Shown in pieces: positions 1 to 9,358 of a stretch of 64,000 bases of DNA. The notes below the pieces were generated by a model, which did no database searches, was not told where the DNA came from, and worked only from the letters and a program-made list of their open reading frames with translations. This stretch comes from Ulvibacter antarcticus (GTDB lineage: Bacteria > Bacteroidota > Bacteroidia > Flavobacteriales > Flavobacteriaceae): NCBI RefSeq assembly GCF_003688405.1, contig NZ_REFC01000011.1, positions 434,001 through 498,000 of the forward strand, written 5' to 3'. A program made the translations under genes and the position numbers. Each line of letters starts with the position of its first letter. The first letter of the stretch is position 1.

Positions 1-828
1 TAAAGACTCTATACTCGCAATTAAGGTTAAAGCGAAAACACTGGCCCAAAAGGGGATGGTTGCAAAAAGTCCAAATTGCGGTGTTGGCAAATCTGATATA
101 ATTTCATTGGCCGAAGGAATTCCCGAAAGCATGTATATAGGAGATATGGGATTGGGTTGTTGTAAAATATATTCGTAGTAATAACTAAATCCGATAGTAA
201 TAATAACGATCCACATTGGAGCAGGAATCAGCTGCAGGTATTTATTGCGAATACGGGCATAAAATATCATGATAAGCAAGGAAATCACTCCTACGATAGC
301 GGCATAAATAAGACCTTTATCCTGAAAGTGGATTACCGTTAGTAAGGTTTCAGGAATAGCAATTAAATAATCAATACTCGCTTCCAAAGACAACTTATTT
401 GCAAGCATAATATGAAACTGTTTCCCTAAAATTATTAATCCAATTGCAGCCAACATCCCTTGAATGGCAGAGGAAGGGAAGAAATCTGCTAACTTTCCCA
501 TTCGTAAAAAGCCTAATAAGATCATCACTACACCCGAGCAAATAATCGCGGCATAAGCGCCTTCTAAACCAAGTGTGGTTACGGCAACAAGCACAACACC
601 AACCATTCCGTTCCCGGGACCGGTAATTGTAATATGACTGCCTCCTAGTATCGATACGACCAACCCTCCAACCACAGCAGTGATAATCCCGGCGATAGGT
701 GGTGCTTCACTAGCCATCGCTAATCCCAAACCAAGTGGGAGCGCGATAAGGCTTACTACAAACCCCGAGAATATATTTTTTGGGAGTGTACTTAGAAAAA
801 CTTTTATGGAGCTTTGTTTTTTACTCAT
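1..828 (-). CDS. SulP family inorganic anion transporter (N-terminal part, truncated by window edge)
   Basis: Reading leftward from the ATG at 828, 276 codons are open up to the window edge, so the C-terminal half is not visible. The translation begins MSKKQSSIKVFLSTLPKN and continues with hydrophobic helices containing the SulP hallmarks 'ALPLGLGLAMAS' and 'ITGPGNGMVGVVLVA', the conserved substrate-site region of SulP (SLC26-like) transporters. The family moves sulfate, bicarbonate or other anions across the inner membrane; the substrate cannot be told from this half. The start overlaps the stop of the upstream universal stress protein by 4 bp (ATGA), which implies one transcript and translational coupling. 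SulP-stress-protein pairing is often linked to bicarbonate/pH handling, but that is inference here. Confidence 0.9.
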   Translation of the reverse strand, partial: MSKKQSSIKVFLSTLPKNIFSGFVVSLIALPLGLGLAMASEAPPIAGIITAVVGGLVVSILGGSHITITGPGNGMVGVVLVAVTTLGLEGAYAAIICSGVVMILLGFLRMGKLADFFPSSAIQGMLAAIGLIILGKQFHIMLANKLSLEASIDYLIAIPETLLTVIHFQDKGLIYAAIVGVISLLIMIFYARIRNKYLQLIPAPMWIVIITIGFSYYYEYILQQPNPISPIYMLSGIPSANEIISDLPTPQFGLFATIPFWASVFALTLIASIESL

Positions 829-1673
829 TGAATAATTAACACATCTGTAGGTAATTCTGTGAGAATATGCTCAATGTCATGTGGAAAAAACCGATCCCAA
901 AAGCCTATTTTTCCGGGGGCGTTCATCACAAGTAGATCTGCACGAACTACTTTAGCATAGTGCCCGATAGAATATCCCCTTTTTCCAAATATAGGCTGGG
1001 TTTTTATGTACATGTTTTTTTTATGCTCCTCAGGAATTGTTTCAAGGATCTCTTTTATTCGATAATCTTCTCGTCTGCGAAGTTTTTCTTTCATTAGCGT
1101 GGCTCTTCTCAAAGATTTGTCATCGTCAACCTTCACCGCAATTTCTTCTTGTGATATTTCTTCAACGATGGTAAGCTGCTCACTTTGTAGAGCGTGCCCC
1201 ATATAAAATGCCGCGGCGATTGCATCTTGGGTTCTTTCGTCTTTTAAGCCGTTAACGACTATGTGTTTGCAAGGTATGCGCTCAATCGAAGGATTAATGT
1301 GCAATAACACAGAACAAAGCGCCTTACGAGTAATTTTACGTGCTATTGAACCGACATAATATTTTAGAAAATTTTCTCTCTGAAGCGCTCCAAGGATAAG
1401 CAAATCTACCTTTTTCTCAATTACACAAGCTAAAATGATTTCAACGGGATCGCCAGCTCTAAAAAGTAATTCGGTGGATATTCCTTCTTTAATAAAGGGT
1501 TCCAGAATTTCGTTTATCTTGCTTTTTTTCTCTTCGGAAGGCTCTCCAACGTGGATCAACACCAATTTTGAATTAAAAAAACCACTCAGACGTGCCGCCT
1601 CGTAAAGGTTAGCCTTCAAGTTGGGTGAAAAAGCTACTCCTATTGCAATGGTTTGAAAGGGGTTGGAGTTCAA
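825..1673 (-). CDS. universal stress protein, tandem UspA domains
   Basis: 282 residues, long enough for two UspA domains. The first domain begins 'FQTIAIGVAFSPN' and ends with a recognisable ATP-binding signature: 'ILGAL' (residues about 92-96), then after a short spacer 'YVGSIARKI', matching G-x2-G-x9-G-S/T loosely. The second domain keeps the terminal 'LLVMNAPGK' and 'TDVLIIQ' strands but lacks a clear nucleotide signature, so it may be degenerate. The start is a TTG, with no ATG near it in frame. The stop overlaps the start of the SulP transporter by 4 bp, so the two are an operon and the stress protein may modulate the transporter. A divergent antiporter gene starts 143 bp away, which suggests a shared ion/pH-stress locus. 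Family is clear; exact role is not. Confidence 0.85.
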   Translation of the reverse strand: MNSNPFQTIAIGVAFSPNLKANLYEAARLSGFFNSKLVLIHVGEPSEEKKSKINEILEPFIKEGISTELLFRAGDPVEIILACVIEKKVDLLILGALQRENFLKYYVGSIARKITRKALCSVLLHINPSIERIPCKHIVVNGLKDERTQDAIAAAFYMGHALQSEQLTIVEEISQEEIAVKVDDDKSLRRATLMKEKLRRREDYRIKEILETIPEEHKKNMYIKTQPIFGKRGYSIGHYAKVVRADLLVMNAPGKIGFWDRFFPHDIEHILTELPTDVLIIQ

Positions 1674-1815
1674 GTGAGTTTTTTTGATTTTTTTGAAAGA
1701 TAAGACTTTTTATAAAAACAGTTGGCAGATCGGCTTTTGATAATGTTTAGTTAAAATAAAAGCGCATATTTAAACAATTCCTGTAAATTTAATTTTTAAA
1801 GTTTAAAAGTAAAAA

Positions 1816-3690
1816 ATGGTAGAATTAGCGGGAATTATAATATTGGGAATATTCGCACAATGGGTTGCCTGGAAATTTAAAATACCGGCAATCTTGCCAC
1901 TTATTCTCATCGGATTATTTGTAGGTCCGATTTCCACCTTACTTTCTGATGACGGACAGCAATGGATCCAACCTATTTGGAACTCCGAAAAAGGTTTGTT
2001 CCCGGGAGATGGACTCTTTTATTTTGTATCGCTTGCTATAGGAATCATCCTATTTGAAGGAGGACTAACTCTAAAACGAGGAGAAATTACTAAAGTAGGT
2101 TCTGTTATTGGTAAACTTATTAGCTTAGGCTCGGCAATAACCTTTATAGGCGGTGCGCTAGCAGCACACTTTGTTTTTGGGTTAAGTTGGAAAATTTCTG
2201 TGCTATTTTCTGCCTTGATCATTGTAACCGGTCCAACTGTAATAACACCGATTTTAAGGAATATTCCTCTTAAGAAGGATGTTTCGGCAGTGCTTAAATG
2301 GGAGGGAATTCTCATTGATCCCATAGGTGCATTGGTAGCCGTTTTGGTGTTCGAATTTATCATTATTGAAGATCATTCAGGAGGATATACTAAGGAAGCC
2401 CTATTAGAATTTGGAAAAATCGTTCTTATTGGTTTTGCTTTCGGAATATCTGGTGGCTTTGCATTATATCAGGCCATAAAACGAAAGGTAGTGCCTCATT
2501 ATTTATCAAATGTGGTTTCATTGTCGATGGTACTTATGGTTTTTGTCGTGAGCGACTTATTTGCTCACGAATCGGGTTTACTTGCCGTGGTGGTTATGGG
2601 AATGTTTTTAGGTAATAGTGACCTTCCAAATTTGAAAGAATTACTTTATTTTAAAGAGTCACTAAGTGTTTTACTTATATCAATCCTTTTTATATTATTG
2701 GCGGCGAACATCAGTCTGGATGATCTGTTACTTGTATATAATTGGCAAACAGCGGTACTTATGGCCATTATTATTTTTGTACTTCGGCCGTTAGGAGTTT
2801 TTCTAAGTACAGCAGGATCTACCTTAAAATTGAACGAGAAAATATTTATAAGTTGGGTAGGTCCAAGAGGTATTGTAGCGGCAGGGATTGCCTCTCTTTT
2901 TGGAACAAAACTAGTTCAAGCAGGTGAACCGGGTGCTGAGTATATCACACCCTTAGTATTTGCGGTAGTTCTTATCACAGTGCTTTTAAACGCTACGACA
3001 GCACGTTTTGTAGCAAAAATAGTAGGGGTGTTTCTGAAAGAATCTGAAGGAATCATGATAGTTGGAGCATCAAAAGTATCAAGACTTATAGCCAGCTATC
3101 TTCTGAAAAATAAAAGACATGTAGTACTTATTGACTCCAATCGTTTAAATATTGACAAAGCAAAAGAATTGGGCCTTGACGCGATTAATGCCAATATATA
3201 TGTAGACGATCTCACAGACAATATAGAGCTGAGTGATGTTGGTTTCTTACTTGCAATGACTGGCAATGATGAAATTAACAGACAAGCTTTGAATCGCTTC
3301 GGAAAGCTTTTCGGAGAGAATGGAATGTATAGATTAATGACTACAGGAGAAGCTAATAACCCAAATTCAAACAATGCATCCTCCAAATTATTTTCGTTAA
3401 GTCATGATTACGTCAAGTTTTCGGAAGTAGCCAGAGATTTTCCTTCTATTCAGGAAATCAAAGTGAATAATAACAGTCAGTTCTCAAGAGTGCTTTCAAT
3501 AATCGAAGAAGAGGGAAATGCTATTGCGCTGTTTTTAAAGAATTCTGAAGGACATCTCGATCTTATAGATGATCCTTCCGAAATGACAGTAGAAGCAGAT
3601 AGTCATGTAGCTTATCTTGGAAAACCAATGGACTTTGAAGATGTCTTAAATGCCACAAAGGACGAAAATCAACTTAATCCGATAGAATAA
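1816..3690 (+). CDS. CPA1-type cation/proton antiporter with C-terminal TrkA-N (RCK) domain
   Basis: 624 residues. Residues about 1-400 form a run of hydrophobic helices typical of Na+(K+)/H+ exchangers: 'ILFEGGLTLKRGEI', 'VTGPTVITPILRNIPL' and 'WEGILIDPIGALVAVLVFE' are the CPA1 ion-site helices, with the acidic residue in LIDP. Residues about 410-530 are a Rossmann-type TrkA-N domain starting 'GIMIVGASKVSRLIASYLL' and running to 'LLAMTGNDEINRQAL', which normally binds NAD(H) or nucleotides and gates transport. The product exchanges monovalent cations for protons at the inner membrane; K+ versus Na+ cannot be decided. It is divergent from the stress-protein/SulP operon. No convincing TAnnTTTG promoter is visible directly upstream. 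ATG start; length is normal for the antiporter-RCK fusion. Confidence 0.9.
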   Translation: MVELAGIIILGIFAQWVAWKFKIPAILPLILIGLFVGPISTLLSDDGQQWIQPIWNSEKGLFPGDGLFYFVSLAIGIILFEGGLTLKRGEITKVGSVIGKLISLGSAITFIGGALAAHFVFGLSWKISVLFSALIIVTGPTVITPILRNIPLKKDVSAVLKWEGILIDPIGALVAVLVFEFIIIEDHSGGYTKEALLEFGKIVLIGFAFGISGGFALYQAIKRKVVPHYLSNVVSLSMVLMVFVVSDLFAHESGLLAVVVMGMFLGNSDLPNLKELLYFKESLSVLLISILFILLAANISLDDLLLVYNWQTAVLMAIIIFVLRPLGVFLSTAGSTLKLNEKIFISWVGPRGIVAAGIASLFGTKLVQAGEPGAEYITPLVFAVVLITVLLNATTARFVAKIVGVFLKESEGIMIVGASKVSRLIASYLLKNKRHVVLIDSNRLNIDKAKELGLDAINANIYVDDLTDNIELSDVGFLLAMTGNDEINRQALNRFGKLFGENGMYRLMTTGEANNPNSNNASSKLFSLSHDYVKFSEVARDFPSIQEIKVNNNSQFSRVLSIIEEEGNAIALFLKNSEGHLDLIDDPSEMTVEADSHVAYLGKPMDFEDVLNATKDENQLNPIE

Positions 3691-3726
3691 AATAACATAT
3701 CAATCGTTTTCTTAGCATATAAATTT

Positions 3727-3963
3727 ATGATGAACCACAAATTTACCTTTCTAATTTTTGCACTATCCATTAGCTTTATAATCTCTTCTTGTGGTAATGA
3801 TGACGGGAGGTCGTGTACGACTTGCAATTCAGATCAAACCCCCGATTTTACAGTCTGCCAGGAAAGTAACGGGAACGCGTCAGTCAATGGACAGGATACA
3901 GGAACAAATTATGACACCTACATTAGTGGGTTGGTGGAAGCCGGTGCGACTTGTGGCGGATAA
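3727..3963 (+). CDS. small Cys-rich lipoprotein, paralogue of the gene at 4319
   Basis: 78 residues. The N-terminus is a lipoprotein signal peptide with the lipobox 'SFIISSC', so the mature product is a lipid-anchored peptide of about 57 residues beginning CGNDDG. It then contains a CxxC ('SCTTC'), a single Cys ('FTVCQESNGN') and a terminal Cys ('LVEAGATCGG'). The same spacing and the ending 'AG-x2-C' recur in the lipoprotein encoded 360 bp downstream, so the two are diverged paralogues. Four non-lipid cysteines suggest two disulfides or a metal site in the periplasm. No known family is recognised and function is unknown. The start lies 36 bp after the antiporter stop, so it could be read through from that gene. 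Confidence 0.75.
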   Translation: MMNHKFTFLIFALSISFIISSCGNDDGRSCTTCNSDQTPDFTVCQESNGNASVNGQDTGTNYDTYISGLVEAGATCGG

Positions 3964-4055
3964 GATTTGTAGGTTCAAATAACGTTAATCATAAGCTGTT
4001 TGATAAAAACTAGTGGTATTATTAAAGTGATTCCAAAGGTCAATTAAGTTTAAAA

Positions 4056-4080
4056 TGTCAGTCTGAGCTTGTCGAAGACA
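4056..4080. repeat. short dispersed repeat of the 'GTCGAAG' type
   Basis: The segment TGTCAGTCTGAGC followed by TTGTCGAAGACA has terminal complementary TGTC/GACA and resembles the short intergenic repeat 'CTGAGCnnnGTCGAAG' found in many bacteria. A related core (GCTGAGCGGAGTCGAAG) is repeated three times in the array near 12840-13066. No coding potential; probably a dispersed palindromic element. Confidence 0.5.
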
Positions 4081-4262
4081 CTTATCGTTTGCATTTTGAC
4101 CCCGAAACAATTGGGAAATGTGATAAAGTAAAATCAAATTAACGGTTAAAAACAATGACATCCAATGAGTTAGTCCTTTTCAAATATGATGTTTCTTGTA
4201 TCAAGCTTTTACTTAGTTTAAAAGGGGAAAAACCCTGTTTTTTAAGAAAAAATTAAGAAATT

Positions 4263-4294
4263 TTTGCTCAACTTCTTGATTATCACAATATTTG
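4263..4294 (+). promoter_or_regulatory. probable Bacteroidota promoter for the second small lipoprotein
   Basis: TTTG at 4263-4266, a 20-bp spacer, and AATATTTG at 4287-4294 (one mismatch from TAnnTTTG). Spacing is inside the accepted 17-23 bp range. The start codon follows 24 bp later, so the leader would be short. Confidence 0.5.
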
Positions 4295-4318
4295 CCAACT
4301 TAACGTAAAAACAAAAAC

Positions 4319-4579
4319 ATGAAAAAATTAATTTTTACAGCCTTGGTAATCGGATTAGTTGCAACTTCTTGTAAAAAAGATGATAATGGAGATGAAGGTA
4401 GCGGTGCTTGCCAAACATGTGTTCAAGCACAATCGGGTGCTTCGGTTGAGTATTGTGATAATGGTGACGGTACTTATTCTGCTACTACAAGTGGAACTAC
4501 GATCAATTCAACTTTAGGAGGTCTAACATTTGGGGAACTTATAACCTCATTGGAACTTGCAGGTGTTGACTGTAATTAA
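4319..4579 (+). CDS. small Cys-rich lipoprotein, paralogue of the gene at 3727
   Basis: 86 residues. Signal peptide with lipobox 'LVATSC', then a low-complexity acidic linker (KKDDNGDEGSG) typical of surface-exposed Bacteroidota lipoproteins. The mature part has a CxxC ('ACQTC'), a Cys in 'VEYCDNGDG' and a terminal Cys in 'LELAGVDCN'. Order and spacing of these cysteines match the neighbour at 3727, and both end in an 'xLxxAGxxC' helix. No known family is recognised. It has its own promoter-like sequence and is closed by a strong terminator 22 bp after the stop, so it is probably a single-gene transcript. Likely an envelope protein of unknown role. Confidence 0.75.
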   Translation: MKKLIFTALVIGLVATSCKKDDNGDEGSGACQTCVQAQSGASVEYCDNGDGTYSATTSGTTINSTLGGLTFGELITSLELAGVDCN

Positions 4580-4600
4580 TTTCTAAAACAAAGTAAATAA

Positions 4601-4630
4601 AAAAGGCTGTCTATTAATAGACAGCCTTTT
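4601..4630. terminator. bidirectional rho-independent terminator
   Basis: A perfect 30-bp palindrome: left arm AAAAGGCTGTCTATT, right arm its exact reverse complement ending in CCTTTT with further Ts. It lies between the converging lipoprotein gene and lepA, 16 bp from the lepA stop, and can serve both. Confidence 0.9.
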
Positions 4631-4646
4631 TTATTTATAATAGTTA

Positions 4647-6443
4647 TTAGTCATTAAGCTTCAAAACAGCCATAAATGCTTCTTGTGGGATTTCTACATT
4701 CCCCACTTGTCGCATACGTTTTTTTCCTTTTTTCTGCTTTTCAAGTAATTTACGCTTACGAGAAATATCTCCACCATAACATTTAGCGGTTACATCTTTC
4801 CGAAGTGCTTTAACCGTTTCACGAGAGATGATTTTCGCTCCAATTGCAGCTTGTATTGGAATATCAAATTGCTGCCTTGGGATTAACTGACGTAATTTTT
4901 CACACATCTTTTTTCCAATGTCATAGGCGTTATCCTTGTGTAATAAAGCGGATAAAGCATCTACTATGTTTCCGTTAAGTAATACATCTACCTTCACTAA
5001 TTGTGAGGTGCGTAATCCTATGGGTGAATAATCGAAAGATGCATAGCCTTTTGAAACTGTTTTTAATCGATCGTAGAAATCGAAAACAATCTCTGCCAAC
5101 GGCATATCGAAAGAAAGTTCTACTCTCTCGGTAGTTAAATATGTCTGATTGGTAATTTCACCTCTTTTTTCAATACAAAGTGACATAACGTTTCCAACAA
5201 AATCGGATTTAGTAATGATAGTCGCTTTTATATAAGGTTCTTCGACACGATTTAAAGAAGAAGGTTCTGGTAAATCGGAAGGGTTGTTCACCAAAATAGG
5301 TGTTTCGGGATCTTTATGAGTGTATGCCTGGTACGAAACATTGGGAACCGTTGTGATTACCGTCATGTCAAATTCCCGTTCCAAACGCTCCTGAATAATC
5401 TCAAGGTGCAACATTCCGAGGAAACCGCAACGAAATCCGAAACCAAGAGCTGCGGAGCTTTCTGGTTGAAACACCAAAGAAGCATCATTAAGTTGTAATT
5501 TTTCCATAGAATTTCTCAATTCCTCATATTCTTCAGTGTCTACAGGATAGATTCCTGCGAAAACCATAGGCTTTACATCTTCGAAACCTTCGACCATATT
5601 AGTCGTAGGGTTCTTAGAATCTGTAATGGTATCACCTACTTTAACTTCTTTTGCTTCTTTAATTCCAGTAATTAAGTACCCTACATCACCGGTTTTAATT
5701 ACCGTTTTTGGCACTTGTTTTAGTTTTAAAGTACCTACTTCATCTGCAAAATATGACTTGCCAGTGGCCATAAATTTAATATGTTGTCCTTTGGAAATTT
5801 CTCCGTTCAATACTCTAAAGTAAGTTTCTACCCCGCGGAATGGGTTGTAAACCGAGTCAAAGATCAATGCCTGTAACGATTGGTTCGGATCTCCTTTTGG
5901 AGGAGGAACTCGATCAATAATAGCGGTTAAAATTTCTTCGATCCCAACACCTGTTTTGGCGCTGGCCGGAATCACTTCTTCAGGGTCACAGCCCAAAAGA
6001 TCTACAATATCGTCTGTAACTTCTTCTATATTGGCCGATGGCAGATCCACCTTATTCAAGACAGGGATGATCGTAAGATCGTTTTCGAGAGCCAAATATA
6101 AATTTGAGATCGTCTGTGCCTGTATACTTTGAGCAGCATCTACGATTAGTAAAGCGCCTTCGCAAGCTGCTATCGAACGAGAAACTTCGTATGAGAAGTC
6201 TACGTGACCCGGAGTATCTATAAGATTTAAAGTATATTTTTCACCCTTATGGACATAGTCCATTTGGATAGCATGACTTTTTATGGTAATACCACGCTCC
6301 CGTTCCAAATCCATACTATCTAATAGCTGATCTTGCTTTTCCCGGGAAGTAACTGTTCCTGTTGCATCCAACAATCGATCGGCCAATGTACTTTTACCGT
6401 GATCGATATGTGCAATAATGCAAAAATTTCTAATATTCTTCAT
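4647..6443 (-). CDS. lepA: elongation factor 4 (back-translocating GTPase LepA)
   Basis: 598 residues from the chosen start, the usual LepA length. G1 motif 'AHIDHGKST', G2-region '[14 protein letters not shown]', G3 'DTPGH', G4 'NKVDLP' and G5 'SAKTG' are intact, followed by the EF-G-like domains and the LepA-specific C-terminal domain with '[17 protein letters not shown]'. LepA acts on stalled or mistranslocated ribosomes. The open frame extends 11 codons upstream, but those codons run into a TATATTTG promoter element at 6474-6481, so the ATG at 6443 (MKNIRNFC) is the better start. The gene stands alone and ends just before the palindromic terminator. Confidence 0.97.
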   Translation of the reverse strand: MKNIRNFCIIAHIDHGKSTLADRLLDATGTVTSREKQDQLLDSMDLERERGITIKSHAIQMDYVHKGEKYTLNLIDTPGHVDFSYEVSRSIAACEGALLIVDAAQSIQAQTISNLYLALENDLTIIPVLNKVDLPSANIEEVTDDIVDLLGCDPEEVIPASAKTGVGIEEILTAIIDRVPPPKGDPNQSLQALIFDSVYNPFRGVETYFRVLNGEISKGQHIKFMATGKSYFADEVGTLKLKQVPKTVIKTGDVGYLITGIKEAKEVKVGDTITDSKNPTTNMVEGFEDVKPMVFAGIYPVDTEEYEELRNSMEKLQLNDASLVFQPESSAALGFGFRCGFLGMLHLEIIQERLEREFDMTVITTVPNVSYQAYTHKDPETPILVNNPSDLPEPSSLNRVEEPYIKATIITKSDFVGNVMSLCIEKRGEITNQTYLTTERVELSFDMPLAEIVFDFYDRLKTVSKGYASFDYSPIGLRTSQLVKVDVLLNGNIVDALSALLHKDNAYDIGKKMCEKLRQLIPRQQFDIPIQAAIGAKIISRETVKALRKDVTAKCYGGDISRKRKLLEKQKKGKKRMRQVGNVEIPQEAFMAVLKLND

Positions 6444-6473
6444 ATGCGTGTACCTTAGAGTACTTTGAGCTTG

Positions 6474-6481
6474 CAAATATA
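6474..6481 (-). promoter_or_regulatory. lepA promoter -7 element
   Basis: TATATTTG on the minus strand, a perfect TAnnTTTG, 30 bp upstream of the lepA ATG. A TTG lies 23 bp further upstream as a possible -33 element. The element decides the lepA start, because a longer reading frame would begin inside it. Confidence 0.6.
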
Positions 6482-6587
6482 GCTTAAAAACTAAGCTTTC
6501 TTACCAAGATCTAATCAAGTAACGTAAATACTGTGACTTTTTTAGCAGAAAGATTGTAATATTTTTATGTTAGCTAATTATGATTGC

Positions 6588-6595
6588 TACCTTTG
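6588..6595 (+). promoter_or_regulatory. promoter -7 element for the outer membrane receptor gene
   Basis: TACCTTTG, a perfect TAnnTTTG, 86 bp upstream of the GTG start at 6682. No exact TTTG is seen at the right distance upstream, so the -33 element would be weak. The leader of about 80 nt has no obvious structure. Confidence 0.5.
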
Positions 6596-6681
6596 TAATC
6601 ATTCAGTATAAGGAACGTAAGAAAAAGAAAAGATAAACCCAGTCAAAAAATGTCCGAAGCCGGCGGTTTCGCTATACAATT

Positions 6682-9087
6682 GTGAAAAATTATATCCTCT
6701 CCATACTGCTATTAACTGCAGTGAATATATTCTCACAAAGCGCTACTATTTCTGGTATCGTTGAGGGATCGGATGGGTTGCCCATATCTTTTGCAAACGT
6801 TTTATTGTACGAACTAGAAGCCGATTCAGCATTTACTGGTGTTACTACCGATGAAGACGGCAGTTTTCAGATATCCAATTTACAAGCAGGAAAATTTAAA
6901 ATCAGTTTTAGTTTTGTGGGCTACGAAACTGTAGATCAGATAGTCGAAGTAGTTTCAGAAAAAAAACTCGGAATCATCATTTTAAATGAATCTACCGAAT
7001 TTCTGGATGAAGCAATAGTTACCGCCAAGCGTCCTACCATTCAGAAAACAGCTGGAAAATTAGTGTTCAATGTTGAAAACACATCCGTGTCCGTTGGTAG
7101 CACGTTCGATCTGCTCAAAAAAACACCGGGAGTGGTGGTAATAGGAGAAAGTATAAAAATTAAATTTACCACGCCTACCATCTATATTAATGGAAAAAGG
7201 GTTTATTTATCTTCTTCAGAAGTGATTTCGCTGCTTCAGAATACAGATGCTTCAACCATAAAATCGATCGAAGTTATTACAAGTCCGTCGGCGAAATATG
7301 ATGCTGAGGCAGGCAAGGTGTTAAACATAATTACTTCAAGAGCAATTTCTATTGGTTATAAAGGGAATGTTAACGGCAGGTATGAACAGGCAGAATTTCC
7401 GAAGTACAACTTTGGAACTTCTCATTTTTATAAGAATAAATGGATTAATTTCTACGGAAGCTATAGTTTTAGCCCACGGTTTGAAATTAAGGAGGATGAT
7501 AATCATATTCGATATTTCGAACCGGACGGAAGCACAAATTCAATTTGGGAGACTAATTTTACCAGAAAAACCAGATCTAAAGCGCATCAAGCTAACATTA
7601 TTGCCGACTTTAAACTTTCAGAAAAACAAACACTGGGGCTTACTGCTACCATATTTATATCTCCAAATATTTCGTATAAAAATAATGGAATAGCCGAAAT
7701 TTTTAATTCTCAACATGAGCTCGATTCCATTTTTAAAACCCATAGTGTTCTGGAAAACGACACCGACAATCTATCTTATGGACTTAATTATACATTGGAT
7801 TTAAACGATGAAGGATCCAAAATAACTGCGGCGGTCAATTATATTGACTACGATAAAGATCAAACACAAAATGTGGGAACTACTTATAGATTACCTAATG
7901 GTGTTTTTCTACGTAATAATAGTTTTTTCACGAATGCCCGTCAGCGAAGTAATATTATAACCGGACAAGCAGACCTTATCACTGCTTTATTTGGGGGAAC
8001 AATTGAAGCAGGGATAAAGTACTCTGATACAGATACGGAAAGCGGCTTAGATTTTTTTGATATAGAAAATAGAATTCAAACATTTAATAAGGATTTATCA
8101 GATGATTTTAATTATAAAGAGAATATTTATGGTGAGTATTTAAGTTTTGCGAAAGAATGGGATAGTTGGAATTTTGAAGCAGGAATGAGAGGAGAATATA
8201 CTCACATCGACGCGATATCACTTTCTTTAGGTAAAATCAATACCCAAAAGTATTTCGAATTTTTCCCTTCGGCATCATTAAATCATGCAATCAATGACAA
8301 CAATAATGTAGGCGCCAGCTATAAAAGATCCATACACAGACCGAGATATCAAAGTCTCAACCCTTTCCGTTATTTTATAACCGAGAATAATTTTAATGGC
8401 GGTAACCCAGAATTAGTGCCGGCGATTGAAAGCACATTTACCTTGAGCTATAATTATAAGAATAAGTTGTTTATTGAAGCATACTATCAGGATATTGAAA
8501 ACAATCTGGATATACTTACATTTCAAGATAATGAAAATAGAATCATTCGTAATATCGACAGCAATCTTATTAATGAGTTTCAATACAGCCTCGATATTAT
8601 GTATTACGACAACCTTTTGCCTTGGTGGTTAGTTCAATTAACAACTTCGACCTTTTATCTCGAAAACAAATTCTTTTCCGTAGAAAGCGACGAAAACACC
8701 TACAGTAATAGCACCTTCGGGTTTTATGGTTATATCTATAACGGTGTTACACTCTCTAAAAAGAGCAATTTATCATCAGATATAACTGCGACTTATATAT
8801 CCAATCTCATTTCCGGATCTTATAAGTATGAAAATCAGTTTAATCTATCTATTTCTTTCAGAAAAACGTTTTGGGATAATCGGGCAAGTATCAACATAGG
8901 CGTCGATGATATTTTCGACACCAATAATATCCCGCTAAACTCCAAATATTACAATCAGGATAACGGGTATTTTGCCAAGTCAGAATCCAGATTATTTCGT
9001 GTTGGTTTTCGGTATAACTTCGGAAACGCCCGCCTTCACGACAATAATAAGAACTTAAATACCGAAGAAAAAGACCGCTTGAACTAA
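6682..9087 (+). CDS. outer membrane beta-barrel receptor (TonB-dependent receptor-like) with carboxypeptidase-regulatory domain
   Basis: 801 residues from a GTG start that directly precedes a good signal peptide (MKNYILSILLLTAVNIFS). Residues about 20-105 are a CarboxypepD_reg-like beta-sandwich ('SGIVEGSDGLPISFANVLLYE'-type opening). Residues about 115-210 are plug-like ('FDLLKKTPGVVV', 'IKSIEVITSPSAKYDAEAG'), and the rest is a beta-barrel rich in aromatic/Asn strands ('YKRSIHRPRYQSLNPFRYF'), as in the OMP_b-brl_3 family. It ends in 'FRVGFRYNFG', a barrel-closing strand. Such proteins import large ligands or have unclear roles. There is no SusD partner next to it and no metal or regulator gene in the neighbourhood, so the substrate cannot be guessed. 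Single-gene unit. Confidence 0.85.
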   Translation: MKNYILSILLLTAVNIFSQSATISGIVEGSDGLPISFANVLLYELEADSAFTGVTTDEDGSFQISNLQAGKFKISFSFVGYETVDQIVEVVSEKKLGIIILNESTEFLDEAIVTAKRPTIQKTAGKLVFNVENTSVSVGSTFDLLKKTPGVVVIGESIKIKFTTPTIYINGKRVYLSSSEVISLLQNTDASTIKSIEVITSPSAKYDAEAGKVLNIITSRAISIGYKGNVNGRYEQAEFPKYNFGTSHFYKNKWINFYGSYSFSPRFEIKEDDNHIRYFEPDGSTNSIWETNFTRKTRSKAHQANIIADFKLSEKQTLGLTATIFISPNISYKNNGIAEIFNSQHELDSIFKTHSVLENDTDNLSYGLNYTLDLNDEGSKITAAVNYIDYDKDQTQNVGTTYRLPNGVFLRNNSFFTNARQRSNIITGQADLITALFGGTIEAGIKYSDTDTESGLDFFDIENRIQTFNKDLSDDFNYKENIYGEYLSFAKEWDSWNFEAGMRGEYTHIDAISLSLGKINTQKYFEFFPSASLNHAINDNNNVGASYKRSIHRPRYQSLNPFRYFITENNFNGGNPELVPAIESTFTLSYNYKNKLFIEAYYQDIENNLDILTFQDNENRIIRNIDSNLINEFQYSLDIMYYDNLLPWWLVQLTTSTFYLENKFFSVESDENTYSNSTFGFYGYIYNGVTLSKKSNLSSDITATYISNLISGSYKYENQFNLSISFRKTFWDNRASINIGVDDIFDTNNIPLNSKYYNQDNGYFAKSESRLFRVGFRYNFGNARLHDNNKNLNTEEKDRLN

Positions 9088-9237
9088 AGAATGGTCTCTT
9101 TGCGTACTTCTACCATCTGAAGCTTTTTATTATTTTTTGATAGCGTTTTACTTTAATTTTCCTTCGCGTTCGCTTTGTCGGGTGAGAATATTTAGGTTTT
9201 ACTCACTAATTAAGTTAATGGAATCCTAGGTAATATT

Positions 9238-9293
9238 TTACCTCTCCATTAGGAGAGGTCGGAACTGCTTTTTCGCAGTTCCGGGTGAGGTAA
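9238..9293. repeat. intergenic palindromic element with two competing hairpins
   Basis: ACCTCTCC (9240-9247) can pair perfectly with GGAGAGGT (9252-9259), or with GGTGAGGT (9284-9291) to enclose a second 9-bp hairpin CGGAACTGC/GCAGTTCCG (9260-9268 with 9275-9283). The two foldings exclude each other. It lies in the 3' region of the receptor gene, upstream of the dusB promoter. A similar layout with a different sequence occurs at 62542-62582, so it may belong to a class of mobile palindromic repeats. Confidence 0.55.
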
Positions 9294-9342
9294 GTTTTTG
9301 GAATTTTAAGACCTTATGGCAGAGCCGTTAAGGTATTTTATT

Positions 9343-9350
9343 TATTTTTG
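9343..9350 (+). promoter_or_regulatory. dusB promoter -7 element
   Basis: TATTTTTG, a perfect TAnnTTTG, with only 8 bp before the ATG of dusB. The transcript would therefore start at or within a few bases of the start codon, i.e. a leaderless or nearly leaderless mRNA. Confidence 0.55.
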
Positions 9351-9358
9351 CAGCAATT

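Larger units (their letters stand above)
3964..4318. other. intergenic gap between the two small lipoprotein genes
   Basis: No open frame worth calling was seen. The stretch holds one copy of a dispersed short repeat (4056-4080) and, at its right end, a promoter-like pair for the second lipoprotein gene (4263-4294). The remainder is AT-rich without obvious structure. Confidence 0.5.
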
